Origin: Granulimonas faecalis
GTDB taxonomy: Bacteria > Actinomycetota > Coriobacteriia > Coriobacteriales > Atopobiaceae
Direction: 5' to 3'
DNA length: 64,000 nucleotides
NCBI RefSeq assembly: GCF_022834715.1
Contig: NZ_BQKC01000001.1
Location: forward strand, 284,501-348,500
Each line of letters begins with the position of its first letter. Position 1 is the stretch's first letter. This document shows, one piece after another, positions 42,845 through 51,378 of this stretch. The position numbers were made by a program, and so were the translations under genes. The notes under the pieces are model-generated. The model searched no databases. It saw only the letters and a list, made by a program, of their open reading frames with translations, and was not told the origin of the DNA.

Positions 42845-44236
42845 ATGGCACAGAACCAGCACGTCGACGGTGGGGAGAAGCCCATCGTCATCATCTCGGA
42901 GCCCAAGGTCAGGGAGCGCCGCAGGAAGCGCCTCCGCCGCCAGAAGCTGACGTCCAACGGCACCGTGGCCGCGGCGGTCATGGTCTTCGCGGCCCTCGTG
43001 GCCGTCGTGGTGGCCAACACCCCGGCCTACGAGGCGGTGCACCACTTCCTCATGGAGCCCCTCACGCTGGGCGTGGGTCCCCTCGTGGGCACCCTCTCGG
43101 TGGAGGTGTTCGTCAACGACTTCCTCATGGCCGTCTTCTTCCTGCTCGTGGGCATAGAGCTCAAGTACGAGATGACCGTCGGCGAGCTCAAGAACCCGCG
43201 CCAGGCCGCCCTGCCCATGCTGGCGGCTGTGGGCGGCGTGGTCGTGCCCGCCCTCATCTACGTCGCCTTCAACGTGGGCGGCCCCGGCATCGGCGGCTGG
43301 GCCATCCCCATGGCCACCGACATCGCCTTCGCCCTGGGCGTCATGAGCCTGCTGGGAGATCGCGTGGCCCCCGCCACCAAGGTCTTCTTCTCCACCCTGG
43401 CCATCGCCGACGACATCCTCGCCATCGTGGTCATCGCCCTGTTCTACGGCCACGCCCCGTCCATCCCCTGGCTCGCGGCCTCCCTGGCCTGCGTCCTGGT
43501 CCTCGCGCTGCTCAACTACGCCCGCGTCTACACCGCGCGCAGCTACGTGGTGGTGGGCCTGGCCCTGTGGTTCTGCATGTTCAACTCGGGCATCCACGCC
43601 ACGCTCGCCGGCGTGGTGCTGGCGCTGTTCCTGCCCTGCACGAGCGACATCCGCCTCACGGCCCTGCGCCCCTGGCTCGAGTCCAAGAGCCGCGAGCTCG
43701 ACAACGCCTACGACGGCGACCTGGACGTCCTCGGCCAGCACGGGTTCACCCGCATCGCCTCGGGCGTCGAGCGCGTCATGCACCGTGTGACCCCGCCGCT
43801 CCAGCGCATGGAGCACGCCATCACGGTGCCGGTGAACTTCGTCATCCTGCCGATTTTCGCCTTCGTGAACGCCCAGGTGCGCCTCATCGGCGTCGATCCC
43901 ATGGCCATCGTCTCCGACCCGGTGACCCTCGGCTCGTTCTTCGGCGCCCTCGTGGGCAAGCCGGTGGGCATCATCCTCGTCACCTGGGTGCTGGTGAAGG
44001 TGGGCTTCGCCCGGCTGCCCCGCGGCGTCGACTGGCACCAGGTCACCGGCGTGGGCATCATGGGCGGCCTCGGCTTCACCATGTCCATCCTCATCTCGGG
44101 CCTGGCCTTCACCGAGCCCGCCGAGGTGCTGGCGGCCAAGTGCGCAATCCTGTCGTGCTCGGTGGTCGCCGCCGTCGTGGGCTGCGTCTACATGATGGCC
44201 ACGGGCCGCAAGGGGAGGGCGTCGTCCGAGGGGTGA
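42845..44236 (+). CDS. nhaA: Na+/H+ antiporter NhaA
   Basis: A 463-residue transporter with about 11-12 membrane segments. It has VNDFLMAVFFLLVGIELKYEM, PMATDIAFALGVMSLLG and the ion-binding LAIADDILAIVVIALFY with its paired aspartates. MGGLGFTMSILISGLAF is near the end. The first 35 residues are highly basic (KVRERRRKRLRRQKL) and lie inside the cytoplasm. It exports sodium in exchange for protons and helps pH control. The ATG at 42845 has AAGGAG 9-10 bases upstream; an ATG at 42812 lacks a ribosome site. It ends in a strong terminator. Confidence 0.93.
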   Translation: MAQNQHVDGGEKPIVIISEPKVRERRRKRLRRQKLTSNGTVAAAVMVFAALVAVVVANTPAYEAVHHFLMEPLTLGVGPLVGTLSVEVFVNDFLMAVFFLLVGIELKYEMTVGELKNPRQAALPMLAAVGGVVVPALIYVAFNVGGPGIGGWAIPMATDIAFALGVMSLLGDRVAPATKVFFSTLAIADDILAIVVIALFYGHAPSIPWLAASLACVLVLALLNYARVYTARSYVVVGLALWFCMFNSGIHATLAGVVLALFLPCTSDIRLTALRPWLESKSRELDNAYDGDLDVLGQHGFTRIASGVERVMHRVTPPLQRMEHAITVPVNFVILPIFAFVNAQVRLIGVDPMAIVSDPVTLGSFFGALVGKPVGIILVTWVLVKVGFARLPRGVDWHQVTGVGIMGGLGFTMSILISGLAFTEPAEVLAAKCAILSCSVVAAVVGCVYMMATGRKGRASSEG

Positions 44237-44262
44237 CGTCGCCTCCCATGTCCTGCCAACAA

Positions 44263-44310
44263 GGCGCGCCCTCCCCGGCACCGGTCCGGGGAGGGCGCGT
44301 CCCTTTTCTT
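44263..44310 (+). terminator. Rho-independent terminator of nhaA
   Basis: A 16-base arm (44263-44278) pairs with 44286-44301 (one G-U), 7-base loop, followed by CCTTTTCTT. It lies 26 bases past the nhaA stop. Confidence 0.85.
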
Positions 44311-44338
44311 CGCGATAGGGGCATCCCGCGGGGGCGAC

Positions 44339-44593
44339 TCAGCTCACGATGCCGTAGCGGCGCCCCCAGCCGTGGGCGGCCAGGGTGGAGTTGATCTGGT
44401 CGCAGAACTGCGGCCGCGTGAGCCCCATGGGCGGCAGGAGCGAGACCACCTCCACGAGGTCCTCGGAGAGGTCGTGGGACTGGGCCAGGACCAGGGCGTC
44501 CAAGCGGTCTGCGCGCGTCTCGGTCGCGAAGAGCAGGTCCACGAGGCGCTGGAGCTCCCCGTGCTCGGGCGATTCCTGCCAGGTCTCCGACAT
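44339..44593 (-). CDS. Small acidic hypothetical protein (84 aa)
   Basis: An 84-residue protein, MSETWQESPEHGELQRLVDLLF onward, mostly helical, with an acidic middle (DLSEDLVEVV) and the ending SLLPPMGLTRPQFCDQINSTLAAHGWGRRYGIVS. No family is recognised; the conserved-looking GLTRPQFCDQIN segment suggests a real small protein. The ATG at 44593 follows AAAGGGG; the frame is open further upstream but the extra sequence resembles non-coding DNA. It is divergent from the aminotransferase gene and convergent with nhaA. Confidence 0.6.
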   Translation of the reverse strand: MSETWQESPEHGELQRLVDLLFATETRADRLDALVLAQSHDLSEDLVEVVSLLPPMGLTRPQFCDQINSTLAAHGWGRRYGIVS

Positions 44594-44730
44594 CGCTGCG
44601 CCCCTTTCCCCGGCGGCCTGTTTCGGGCGCGCGAACACGCCCGCCGACCGGGCCATCATAGCAAGCCGCTCGGCGCCGGGCCGTCTATACTTCTCTGTCA
44701 GCCGAAGCCCACCGGACCCGAGGGGGACCC

Positions 44731-46017
44731 ATGGACAACGTGTACCTCGCACTGGACGACGCGGCCCTCGCCGCGGAGGTCGACCGCCTGCAGGCCGACG
44801 TCGACGCCCTGGCCGCCAAGGGGCTCTCCTTGGACATGGCCCGCGGCAAGCCCTCGCGCGAGCAGGTGGACCTCTCCCGGTCCATGCTCGACGCCCTCGA
44901 CTCCGGTTCCTGCCTGGAGGACCAGGGCCAGGACGCCGCCAACTACGGCGTGCCCGACGGCCTTCCCTCGGCCCGCGCCCTCATGGCCTCCCTCATGGGC
45001 GTCCCGGCGTCCCAGGTGGTCGTGGCGGGGTCCTCCTCGCTCAACCTCATGTTCGACTGCGTGGCCCACGGCTTCGTCCGCGGCGTCCGCGGCGCCAAGC
45101 CCCAGTGTGCCCAGGGTCCGCTGCGCTTCCTCTGCCCGGCCCCGGGCTACGACCGGCACTTTGCCGTCACCGAGCACTTCGGCTTCGAGAACGTGCCCGT
45201 GCCCATGACGCCGGAGGGCCCCGACATGGACGTCGTGGAGGGGCTCGTGGCCGACCCGTCGGTCAAGGGCATCTGGTGCGTGCCCAAGTACCAGAATCCC
45301 TGCGGCATCACCTACTCCGACGAGACCGTGCGCCGCATGGCGGCCCTTCGCCCCGCCGCACCCGACTTCCGCGTGTACTGGGACAACGCCTACGCGGTCC
45401 ACAACCTCTACGACGAGGGCGACGAGCTGCTGAACATCTTCGACGTGCTGGCCGGGGAGGGCCGGGATGCGCTCGTCTACGAGTTCGCCTCCACCAGCAA
45501 GGTGACGTTCCCCGGCTCCGGCATCGCCGCCGTGGCCGCCAGCCCGGCCGACATCGCCGACCTCAAGGGCTCCTTCGCCGTGGAGCGCGTGTGCCCCGAC
45601 AAGATGTCCCAGCTCATGCACGTGCGCTCCTTCCCCGACGTCGACGCCGTGCGCGCCCACATGGCCCGGCTGGCCGAGGTCCTGCGCCCGCGCTTCGAGC
45701 TCGTGGAGCGGCGCCTCTCCGAGGGCCTCGGCGAGACCGGCTGCGCCACGTGGACCACGCCCCGCGGCGGCTACTTCGTCTCCTTCGAGGGCCCCGAGGG
45801 CTCGGCCTCGCGCATCGTGGAGCTCTGCCGTCGGACCGGTGTGACCCTCACCGGTGCCGGCGCCACCTGGCCCGGCGACGATCCCAGGGACTCCAACATC
45901 CGCATCGCTCCCAGCTACCCCACGCTGGAGGAGCTCGACGCCGCCCTCGAGGTCTTCTGCGCCTGCGCCCGCCTTGTGAGCGCACAGCTGGCCGCCGAGG
46001 CCCGCGGACTTCGTTGA
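44731..46017 (+). CDS. PLP aminotransferase (aspartate/alanine aminotransferase, MocR-like subfamily)
   Basis: A 428-residue fold type I aminotransferase. LSLDMARGKPSREQVDLS (about residues 32-49) opens the domain as in the subgroup Ic aspartate aminotransferases. VVAGSSSLNLMFDCV binds the phosphate, WCVPKYQNPCGITYS the substrate carboxylate, VYWDNAYAVHNL the ring, and FASTSKVTFPGSGIA carries the PLP lysine (about residue 254). It probably interconverts aspartate and oxaloacetate. It may also finish branched-chain synthesis, since no ilvE is in the window, but that is only a possibility. The ATG at 44731 follows CCGAGGGGGACCC; a TATACT box lies 40 bases upstream. Confidence 0.88.
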   Translation: MDNVYLALDDAALAAEVDRLQADVDALAAKGLSLDMARGKPSREQVDLSRSMLDALDSGSCLEDQGQDAANYGVPDGLPSARALMASLMGVPASQVVVAGSSSLNLMFDCVAHGFVRGVRGAKPQCAQGPLRFLCPAPGYDRHFAVTEHFGFENVPVPMTPEGPDMDVVEGLVADPSVKGIWCVPKYQNPCGITYSDETVRRMAALRPAAPDFRVYWDNAYAVHNLYDEGDELLNIFDVLAGEGRDALVYEFASTSKVTFPGSGIAAVAASPADIADLKGSFAVERVCPDKMSQLMHVRSFPDVDAVRAHMARLAEVLRPRFELVERRLSEGLGETGCATWTTPRGGYFVSFEGPEGSASRIVELCRRTGVTLTGAGATWPGDDPRDSNIRIAPSYPTLEELDAALEVFCACARLVSAQLAAEARGLR

Positions 46018-46059
46018 AGTTCTGGAGAATGGGTTGCATCTGATTGAAGCGCCGGGGGT

Positions 46060-46068
46060 TGGTATAAG
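46060..46068 (+). promoter_or_regulatory. Extended -10 promoter before the TPR gene
   Basis: TTGGTATAAG gives a TATAAG hexamer (46063-46068) preceded by TGG, the extended -10 form, about 52 bases before the start codon. The nearby TTGAAG (46044) is too close (13 bases) to act as its -35. Confidence 0.45.
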
Positions 46069-46119
46069 CTTCCCCCTTGCTTCGAGAAGTCTCGTTACGG
46101 ACCTATGCGTGGAGGTGCT

Positions 46120-46839
46120 GTGGCCGGTTCCAAGAAGGGCCGTAAGAAGCCCACGGGCAAGGAGGTCGCCGTCGTCGTGGTGTCGGTGATCATGGTCGTG
46201 TCCATCCTGCTGCCCTCCTTCTCCCAGATATTCGCGTCCCAGCCCACCACCTCGTCAGCACCCACGTCCTTCGACGGGGCGGCCTCCAAGTACCGGCCCG
46301 AGGTGGACAGCGCCAAGGAGGCCGTGGACCGCGACGGCGGCGACAAGGCCGCCCAGCTCAAGCTCGCCCAGGCCTACTACCAGTGGGGCATCTACGCTGA
46401 GTCCTACGCCGGCAACGACGACGAGCAGTCCGAGGCCAAGGAGCTCCTCGACCAGGCCCGGCAGGCCTTCGGCGCCTACCTGAACCTCGAGGGCTCCCTC
46501 GAGAGCGACGAGGCCAGGAACGCCGCCGTGGACCGCGCCCTGTGTGACTACTACGCCGGGGACACCGCGGCTTGTATCGAAAGCCTTAAATCCGTTGCGG
46601 ACGAGACCAATTACGCGCCCGCGTGGGCCAACCTCGGTATGATGTATCAGAATCAGGGAAGCACCCAGGACGCCATGGACGCCTACCAGCACGGCATCGA
46701 CGCGGATCCCGACGGCGCCGCGGGCGTCAAGAGCTACTGCGAGCAGATGCTCTCGAGCCTCAAGGGCTCGGCCGCCAGCGAGTCCGGCGGCGCCGAGGCG
46801 CTCTCCCAGAAGTTGGACACGACCCAGCCCTCCTCGTGA
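46120..46839 (+). CDS. Membrane-anchored TPR protein
   Basis: A 239-residue protein with a basic N-terminus (AGSKKGRKKPTGKE), one membrane segment (about residues 16-40, VAVVVVSVIMVVSILLPSFSQIF) and an outward domain. That domain contains tetratricopeptide-type helices: LKLAQAYYQWGIYAESY, LLDQARQAFGAYLNL, and the clear repeat APAWANLGMMYQNQGSTQDAMDAYQHGIDADP. It may act as an assembly scaffold at the membrane. GTG at 46120 follows GGAGGT; an ATG at 46105, five codons upstream, is the alternative. It lies 74 bases before a STAS gene and 500 bases before tatA, so it may work with one of them. Confidence 0.78.
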   Translation: MAGSKKGRKKPTGKEVAVVVVSVIMVVSILLPSFSQIFASQPTTSSAPTSFDGAASKYRPEVDSAKEAVDRDGGDKAAQLKLAQAYYQWGIYAESYAGNDDEQSEAKELLDQARQAFGAYLNLEGSLESDEARNAAVDRALCDYYAGDTAACIESLKSVADETNYAPAWANLGMMYQNQGSTQDAMDAYQHGIDADPDGAAGVKSYCEQMLSSLKGSAASESGGAEALSQKLDTTQPSS

Positions 46840-46913
46840 CCGAGGGATGTACCACCCGCACCGTTGGCTGATCCGCGCCCGAGGCGCATGAAGAGGAAGA
46901 AGAGGAAGGCCCC

Positions 46914-47228
46914 ATGTCTCTCTCTGTGAAGACCGAAAAGACGGGATCCCACGTCGACGTCGTCATCCTCGGCGAGGTGGACGTCTCCTGCGCCCCCGAC
47001 CTCACCGAGGCCCTGGCCAGCGTCCTGGAGGACGACGTCGCCACCATCGACGTCGACATGGCTCAGGTGCCCTACATCGACTCAACCGGCATCGGCGTGC
47101 TCGTGGCCGCCGCGCACCGCGCCCAAGACGCGGGCTCCGAGCTCACCGTGAGCCGCCCCCAGCCCAACGTCCTGCGCGTCCTCACGCTCCTCGGCGTGGG
47201 CTCCGAGTTCAACGTCAACGAGGCCTAG
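46914..47228 (+). CDS. STAS-domain anti-sigma factor antagonist-like protein
   Basis: A 104-residue single STAS domain: GEVDVSCAPDLTEALASVL, then YIDSTGIGVLVAAAHRAQDAG with the phosphorylatable serine at residue 57. In RsbV/SpoIIAA partners an RsbW-type kinase phosphorylates this serine and releases a sigma factor. No kinase or sigma gene is nearby, so the partner must lie elsewhere. It follows a GAGGAAGAAGAGGAAGG site and ends before a strong terminator. Confidence 0.87.
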   Translation: MSLSVKTEKTGSHVDVVILGEVDVSCAPDLTEALASVLEDDVATIDVDMAQVPYIDSTGIGVLVAAAHRAQDAGSELTVSRPQPNVLRVLTLLGVGSEFNVNEA

Positions 47229-47315
47229 GCGGTCTCTTCAATTCTCAACTCTTAAGGGAATCTTGCACCCAGGTTGCCTAAGCCTTAAAGTATGGGCTTA
47301 CATGCGCTGAACCCG

Positions 47316-47347
47316 TGGGGACCGCCGCATCCGACGGTCCCCATTTC
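47316..47347 (+). terminator. Terminator or attenuator between the STAS gene and tatA
   Basis: TGGGGACCG (47316-47324) pairs with CGGTCCCCA (47335-47343), 10-base loop, then TTTCT. A possible promoter (TTGCAC at 47263, TAAAGT at 47286, 17-base gap) lies upstream, so the hairpin may sit in the tatA leader as well as closing the STAS transcript. Confidence 0.6.
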
Positions 47348-47370
47348 TATGTAGGGAGGGGGTGCCCCGA

Positions 47371-47955
47371 TTGTTTGGCATCGGAGACACCGAGTTCGTC
47401 CTCATCGTCATCTTCGCGTTCCTGCTCTTCGGGCCCGACAAGCTGCCGGGCATGGGGCGCACCATCGGCCGCGGCCTCAGGCAGTTCCGCGAGGCACAGG
47501 ACTCGGTCACCAAGGTGGTCCAGTCCGAGGTCATCGATCCCATGACCAAGGCGGCCTCCGCCGGTGCCGACGGCGTCAAGGCCAAGGTGGCCACCGACGA
47601 GGACGCCGACATCGAGGCGGCCGACCTCACCCGGCGGAGCGCCGAGACCTTCGCCGAGCGCAAGGCGCGCCTGGCCGCCGAGAAGGCCGCCCGCGACGGG
47701 GCCGCGGCCGGCGGCGCCGCCGCGGCCGCGAACGACGCGGCCGATGCGCCCGCCGTTCCCGCGTCGGCCGAGGAGCCCGAGTCCGAGGCGGCTCCCGCCT
47801 CCGAGCCCGGGGCCAACCCCCGCAGCGCCGCCTCCCTCTACGGCCTCGCGCCCAAGGCGCCCGCGGCCGATCCCAGTACCGCCGCCCCCGAGGACCCGGC
47901 ACCCGCCGGGGCCGCAGACCCCGCAGCCGGAGAGGAGGGAGGGAGCCGCGCCTAG
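47371..47955 (+). CDS. tatA: Sec-independent translocase subunit TatA/TatB
   Basis: A 194-residue protein opening MFGIGDTEFVLIVIFAFLLF, a single membrane helix, then the hinge GPDKLPGMG and an amphipathic helix (RTIGRGLRQFREA). A long charged and Ala/Pro-rich tail of about 120 residues follows, more TatB-like than the short TatA. With only tatA and tatC here it may serve both functions. TTG at 47371 is chosen because GGGAGGGGG lies about 10 bases upstream; GTG at 47362 overlaps that site. Next is tatC, 15 bases on. Confidence 0.88.
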   Translation: MFGIGDTEFVLIVIFAFLLFGPDKLPGMGRTIGRGLRQFREAQDSVTKVVQSEVIDPMTKAASAGADGVKAKVATDEDADIEAADLTRRSAETFAERKARLAAEKAARDGAAAGGAAAAANDAADAPAVPASAEEPESEAAPASEPGANPRSAASLYGLAPKAPAADPSTAAPEDPAPAGAADPAAGEEGGSRA

Positions 47956-47970
47956 CGCTCCCGTCCGCCC

Positions 47971-48765
47971 ATGCCCATCGGACCCGCACGCATGCCCTTG
48001 ATGGACCACCTCGGCGAGCTGCGCCGCCGGCTCACCATCATCGTGGTGGCCGTCGTCGTCTGCGCCGTGGCCGTCTACATGGCCACGCCCACCATCATCG
48101 ACATCGTCATCGACCCCATCCGCGGCTTCCTGCCCAACGGCGGCAAGCTCGCCATCATGAGCTCTCTCGGCGGCTTCACCATCCGCTTCAAGGTGGCCTG
48201 CTTCGCGGCCGTCATCATCACGTGCCCCATCATCATCTGGGAGGTCCTGGCGTTCTTCCTGCCGGCGCTCAAGCCCAACGAGCAGCGCTGGGTGGTGCCC
48301 ACGGTGGGGGCCATGGTGGCGCTGTTCTTCCTCGGCATGGTGTTCTGCTACTTCGTCATCCTGCCGGCGGCCTTCGGCTGGATGATCGACCAGTCGAGCG
48401 CCTTCGCCACGGTGCTGCCCAACGCCGAGGACTACATCTCCATCATCATGCTGCTGGAGATAGGCTTCGGCATCGCCTTCCAGGTGCCCCTCGTGATCTT
48501 CTACCTGTCGATCCTGCACCTGGTGACCTACAAGACGTTCCGCGAGAACTGGCGCTTCATCTATGTCGGGCTCCTGGTCTTCTCGGCCGTGGTCACGCCC
48601 GACGCCAGCCCGGTTACCATGTTCTTCATGTTCGCCGCGCTCGTCATGCTCTACGAGGCGTCCCTCGCCGTGGCCCGCGTGGTGTTGGTGCGGCAGGACG
48701 GGCCGGAGTCGCTCCGGTGGACCCGCGAGGACTACGAGCTCCACGCGGAGCGCGCCGACGACTAG
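47971..48765 (+). CDS. tatC: Sec-independent translocase subunit TatC
   Basis: A 264-residue protein with six membrane spans and the family motifs MDHLGELRRRL (about residues 11-21) and LKPNEQRW after the third span. The ending is acidic. TatC recognises the twin-arginine signal and, with TatA, exports folded proteins. Clients in this window are probably the two binding proteins at 57402 and 60165, which have RRGFL motifs, and the Tat-signal protein at 63607. The start at 47971 has no strong ribosome site of its own, suggesting coupling to tatA. Confidence 0.93.
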   Translation: MPIGPARMPLMDHLGELRRRLTIIVVAVVVCAVAVYMATPTIIDIVIDPIRGFLPNGGKLAIMSSLGGFTIRFKVACFAAVIITCPIIIWEVLAFFLPALKPNEQRWVVPTVGAMVALFFLGMVFCYFVILPAAFGWMIDQSSAFATVLPNAEDYISIIMLLEIGFGIAFQVPLVIFYLSILHLVTYKTFRENWRFIYVGLLVFSAVVTPDASPVTMFFMFAALVMLYEASLAVARVVLVRQDGPESLRWTREDYELHAERADD

Positions 48766-48781
48766 AGGAACCGCAACCGCC

Positions 48782-48812
48782 GGGGGTCCGCACGATGGGC
48801 GGGCCCCCTTGA
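48782..48812 (+). terminator. Possible terminator of the tat genes
   Basis: GGGGGTCCGC pairs with GCGGGCCCCC (one G-U pair, 7-base loop), followed by TTGAA. The T-run is weak and topA starts 22 bases later, so partial readthrough is likely. Confidence 0.4.
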
Positions 48813-48833
48813 ACCTATGAGGGAGTGAGAGCC

Positions 48834-51350
48834 GTGGTACTCGTCATCGCCGAGAAGAACGACGCGGCCAAGCAGATAGCCCGGCTCCTGAGCGAGTCCG
48901 GGAGGCCCGAGAACGACAAGGTCTACGACACGCCGGTTTACCGCTTCCGCCGCGGGGGCGACGACTGGGTGGCCGTCGGCCTGCGCGGCCACATCCTGGC
49001 CCCCGACTTCCCGCGGGAGCTGCACTACGCCGACGGCGAGGGCTGGTTCGCCGTGGACGAGGACGGCGAGGTCCTGGCCGCCGACGTCCCCGACACCCTG
49101 CCGAGGCCCCCGTTCGACGGCGGTCTCAAGAAGGACGGCACCCCCAAGAAACCCCGCAAGCCCTACCTGCCCGACGGCATCGACATCAAGGGCTGGAAGG
49201 TGCCGAGCCTGCCGTACCTCGTGTGGGCCCCGGTGGAGAAGAAGCCGGCCGAGAAGGGCATCATCCGCGCCCTCAAGAACCTGGCCAAGAAGGCCGACGA
49301 GGTGGTCATCGCCACGGACTTCGACCGCGAGGGCGAGCTCATCGGCTCCGACGCCCTCTCCCAGGTGCGCATGGTCAACCCCGACGTCCCGGTGACCCGC
49401 GCCCGCTACTCCGCCTACACCAAGGCCGAGATCGACCACGCCTTCGACAACCTCGTGGAGCTCGACCAGGACCTCGCCGACGCCGGCGAGAGCCGTCAGT
49501 ACATCGACCTCATCTGGGGTGCCGCCCTCACGCGCTACCTCACCATGGCCCGCTACGGCGGCTTCGGCAACGTGCGCAGCGCCGGTCGCGTGCAGACCCC
49601 CACGCTCGCCCTCGTGGTGGAGCGCGAGCGCGAGCGCCAGGCGTTCGTGCCCGAGGACTACTGGGTCATCCAGGGCATGGGCGAGAAGGACGGCGAGGAG
49701 TTCAGGATCTCCCACGCCAAGGGTCGCTTCTGGAAGGCCGAGGAGGCCGAGGAGGCCTTCGCCGCCGTGAAGGGGGCCACCGAGGGCACCGTGTGCGCCG
49801 TCACCCGCAAGAGCCGTACCTCCAAGCCCCCCGCGCCCTTCAACACCACGTCGCTCCAGGCCGCGGCCGCGGCCGAGGGGCTCGCGCCCGGCCGCACCAT
49901 GCGCCTCGCAGAGTCGCTCTACATGGACGGCCTCATCTCCTACCCCCGCGTGGACAACACGGTCTACCCGTCGTCGCTCGACCTCGCCGCCACGGCCAAG
50001 GCCCTCAGGAAGGTGCCGGCCTACGCCCCTGTGGTCGACCAGATCCTCTCGGGCGGCCCCGTCAAGGCCACCCGCGGCAAGCAGGAGACCACCGACCACC
50101 CGCCCATCTACCCCACGGCCCCGGCCGACCCCGACAAGCTCGAGCCCGCGGCCTGGAAGCTCTACAACCTCGTCGCCCGCCGCTTCCTCGCCACCCTCAT
50201 GGGCCCCGCCGTCATCGAGGGCACCAAGGTGGAGATCGACGTGGCCGGCCAGCCGTTCCTGGCCTCCGGCGACGTGCTCAAGACCAAGGGCTACCGCGCC
50301 ATCTACCCCTACGGCCTCAAGAAGGACGAGCAGCTGCCCGCCATGGCCGAGGGCGACGCCGTAGCCGTGCGCGACGTGGCCTGCGAGGCCAAGCAGACCG
50401 AGCCGCCGGCGCGCTACAGCCAGGGCCGCCTCATCCAGGAGATGGAGAGGCGCGGCCTGGGCACCAAGTCCACCCGTGCCTCCATCATCGACCGCCTCTT
50501 CCAGGTGAAGTACCTCAAGAACAACCCCGTGGAGCCGAGCCAGCTGGGCATGGCCATTATCGACGCCCTCGACCGGTTCGCCCCCACCATCACCACGCCG
50601 GAGATGACGAGCACCCTCGAGGACGACATGACCCGCGTGTCCGAGGGCGCCACGAGCGAGGCCGCCGTGGTGGACCGCTCCCGCGCGCTGCTTGCCGGCA
50701 TGATGGACGACCTCATCGAGCACACCGACGACCTCGGTGAGGCCATCGCCGACGCCGTGACCGCCGACGCCCGCGTGGGCGCCTGCCCTAAGTGCGGCAA
50801 GGACCTCGTGCTCAAGAACTCCGCCAAGACCCGCTCCCGGTTCATCGGCTGCATGGGCTGGCCTGACTGCGACGTCACCTACCCGGTGCCGGGCCGCAAC
50901 ACCGACAAGATCGAGCCGCTCGAGGAGCCGTGCCCCGAGTGCGGCGCCCCGCGCCTCAAGGTGTGGCCGTTCCGCTCCAAGCCCTACGAGCAGTGCGTGA
51001 ACCCCGTGTGTCCCACCAACCGCGAGCCCGATGTCGTGGTGGGCACCTGCCCGGTGTGCGCCGAGGCCGGCCGCCACGGCGACCTCGTGGCCCACAAGAG
51101 CGAGAAGACCGGCAAGCGTTTCATCCGGTGCACCAACTACGACGAGTGCGGTGTGAGCTACCCGCTGCCCCAGCGCGGCAAGCTGTCGGCCACGGGCGAG
51201 ACCTGCCCCCACTGCGGGGCCCCCGTGGTGGAGGTGGAGACCGACCGCGGCCCCTGGCGCATCTGCGTGAACATGGACTGCCCCGGCAAGGAGAAGAGGG
51301 GCAAGGGCGCGCCCCGCGGCCGCGCCCGCACCGCCCGCAAGCGCTCGTAG
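48834..51350 (+). CDS. topA: Type IA DNA topoisomerase, archaeal-like TopA
   Basis: An 838-residue enzyme relaxing negative supercoils. It starts MVLVIAEKNDAAKQIARLL, as in archaeal TopA (bacterial TopA normally opens with LVIVESPAKAKTI). The TOPRIM aspartates lie in VVIATDFDREGELIG, the catalytic tyrosine in YMDGLISYPRVDNTVYP, and SAGRVQTPTLALVVERERER is clear. The C-terminus has four Cys4 zinc ribbons: CPKC...GC..DC, CPEC...CVNPVC, CPVC...CTNYDEC and CPHC...CVNMDC. GTG at 48834 follows GAGGGAG by 8 bases; a GTG at 48825 overlaps that site. Presumably the cell's main topoisomerase I. Confidence 0.92.
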   Translation: MVLVIAEKNDAAKQIARLLSESGRPENDKVYDTPVYRFRRGGDDWVAVGLRGHILAPDFPRELHYADGEGWFAVDEDGEVLAADVPDTLPRPPFDGGLKKDGTPKKPRKPYLPDGIDIKGWKVPSLPYLVWAPVEKKPAEKGIIRALKNLAKKADEVVIATDFDREGELIGSDALSQVRMVNPDVPVTRARYSAYTKAEIDHAFDNLVELDQDLADAGESRQYIDLIWGAALTRYLTMARYGGFGNVRSAGRVQTPTLALVVERERERQAFVPEDYWVIQGMGEKDGEEFRISHAKGRFWKAEEAEEAFAAVKGATEGTVCAVTRKSRTSKPPAPFNTTSLQAAAAAEGLAPGRTMRLAESLYMDGLISYPRVDNTVYPSSLDLAATAKALRKVPAYAPVVDQILSGGPVKATRGKQETTDHPPIYPTAPADPDKLEPAAWKLYNLVARRFLATLMGPAVIEGTKVEIDVAGQPFLASGDVLKTKGYRAIYPYGLKKDEQLPAMAEGDAVAVRDVACEAKQTEPPARYSQGRLIQEMERRGLGTKSTRASIIDRLFQVKYLKNNPVEPSQLGMAIIDALDRFAPTITTPEMTSTLEDDMTRVSEGATSEAAVVDRSRALLAGMMDDLIEHTDDLGEAIADAVTADARVGACPKCGKDLVLKNSAKTRSRFIGCMGWPDCDVTYPVPGRNTDKIEPLEEPCPECGAPRLKVWPFRSKPYEQCVNPVCPTNREPDVVVGTCPVCAEAGRHGDLVAHKSEKTGKRFIRCTNYDECGVSYPLPQRGKLSATGETCPHCGAPVVEVETDRGPWRICVNMDCPGKEKRGKGAPRGRARTARKRS

Positions 51351-51378
51351 CCGCACCCCACACCATGGGAGGTCTGTC

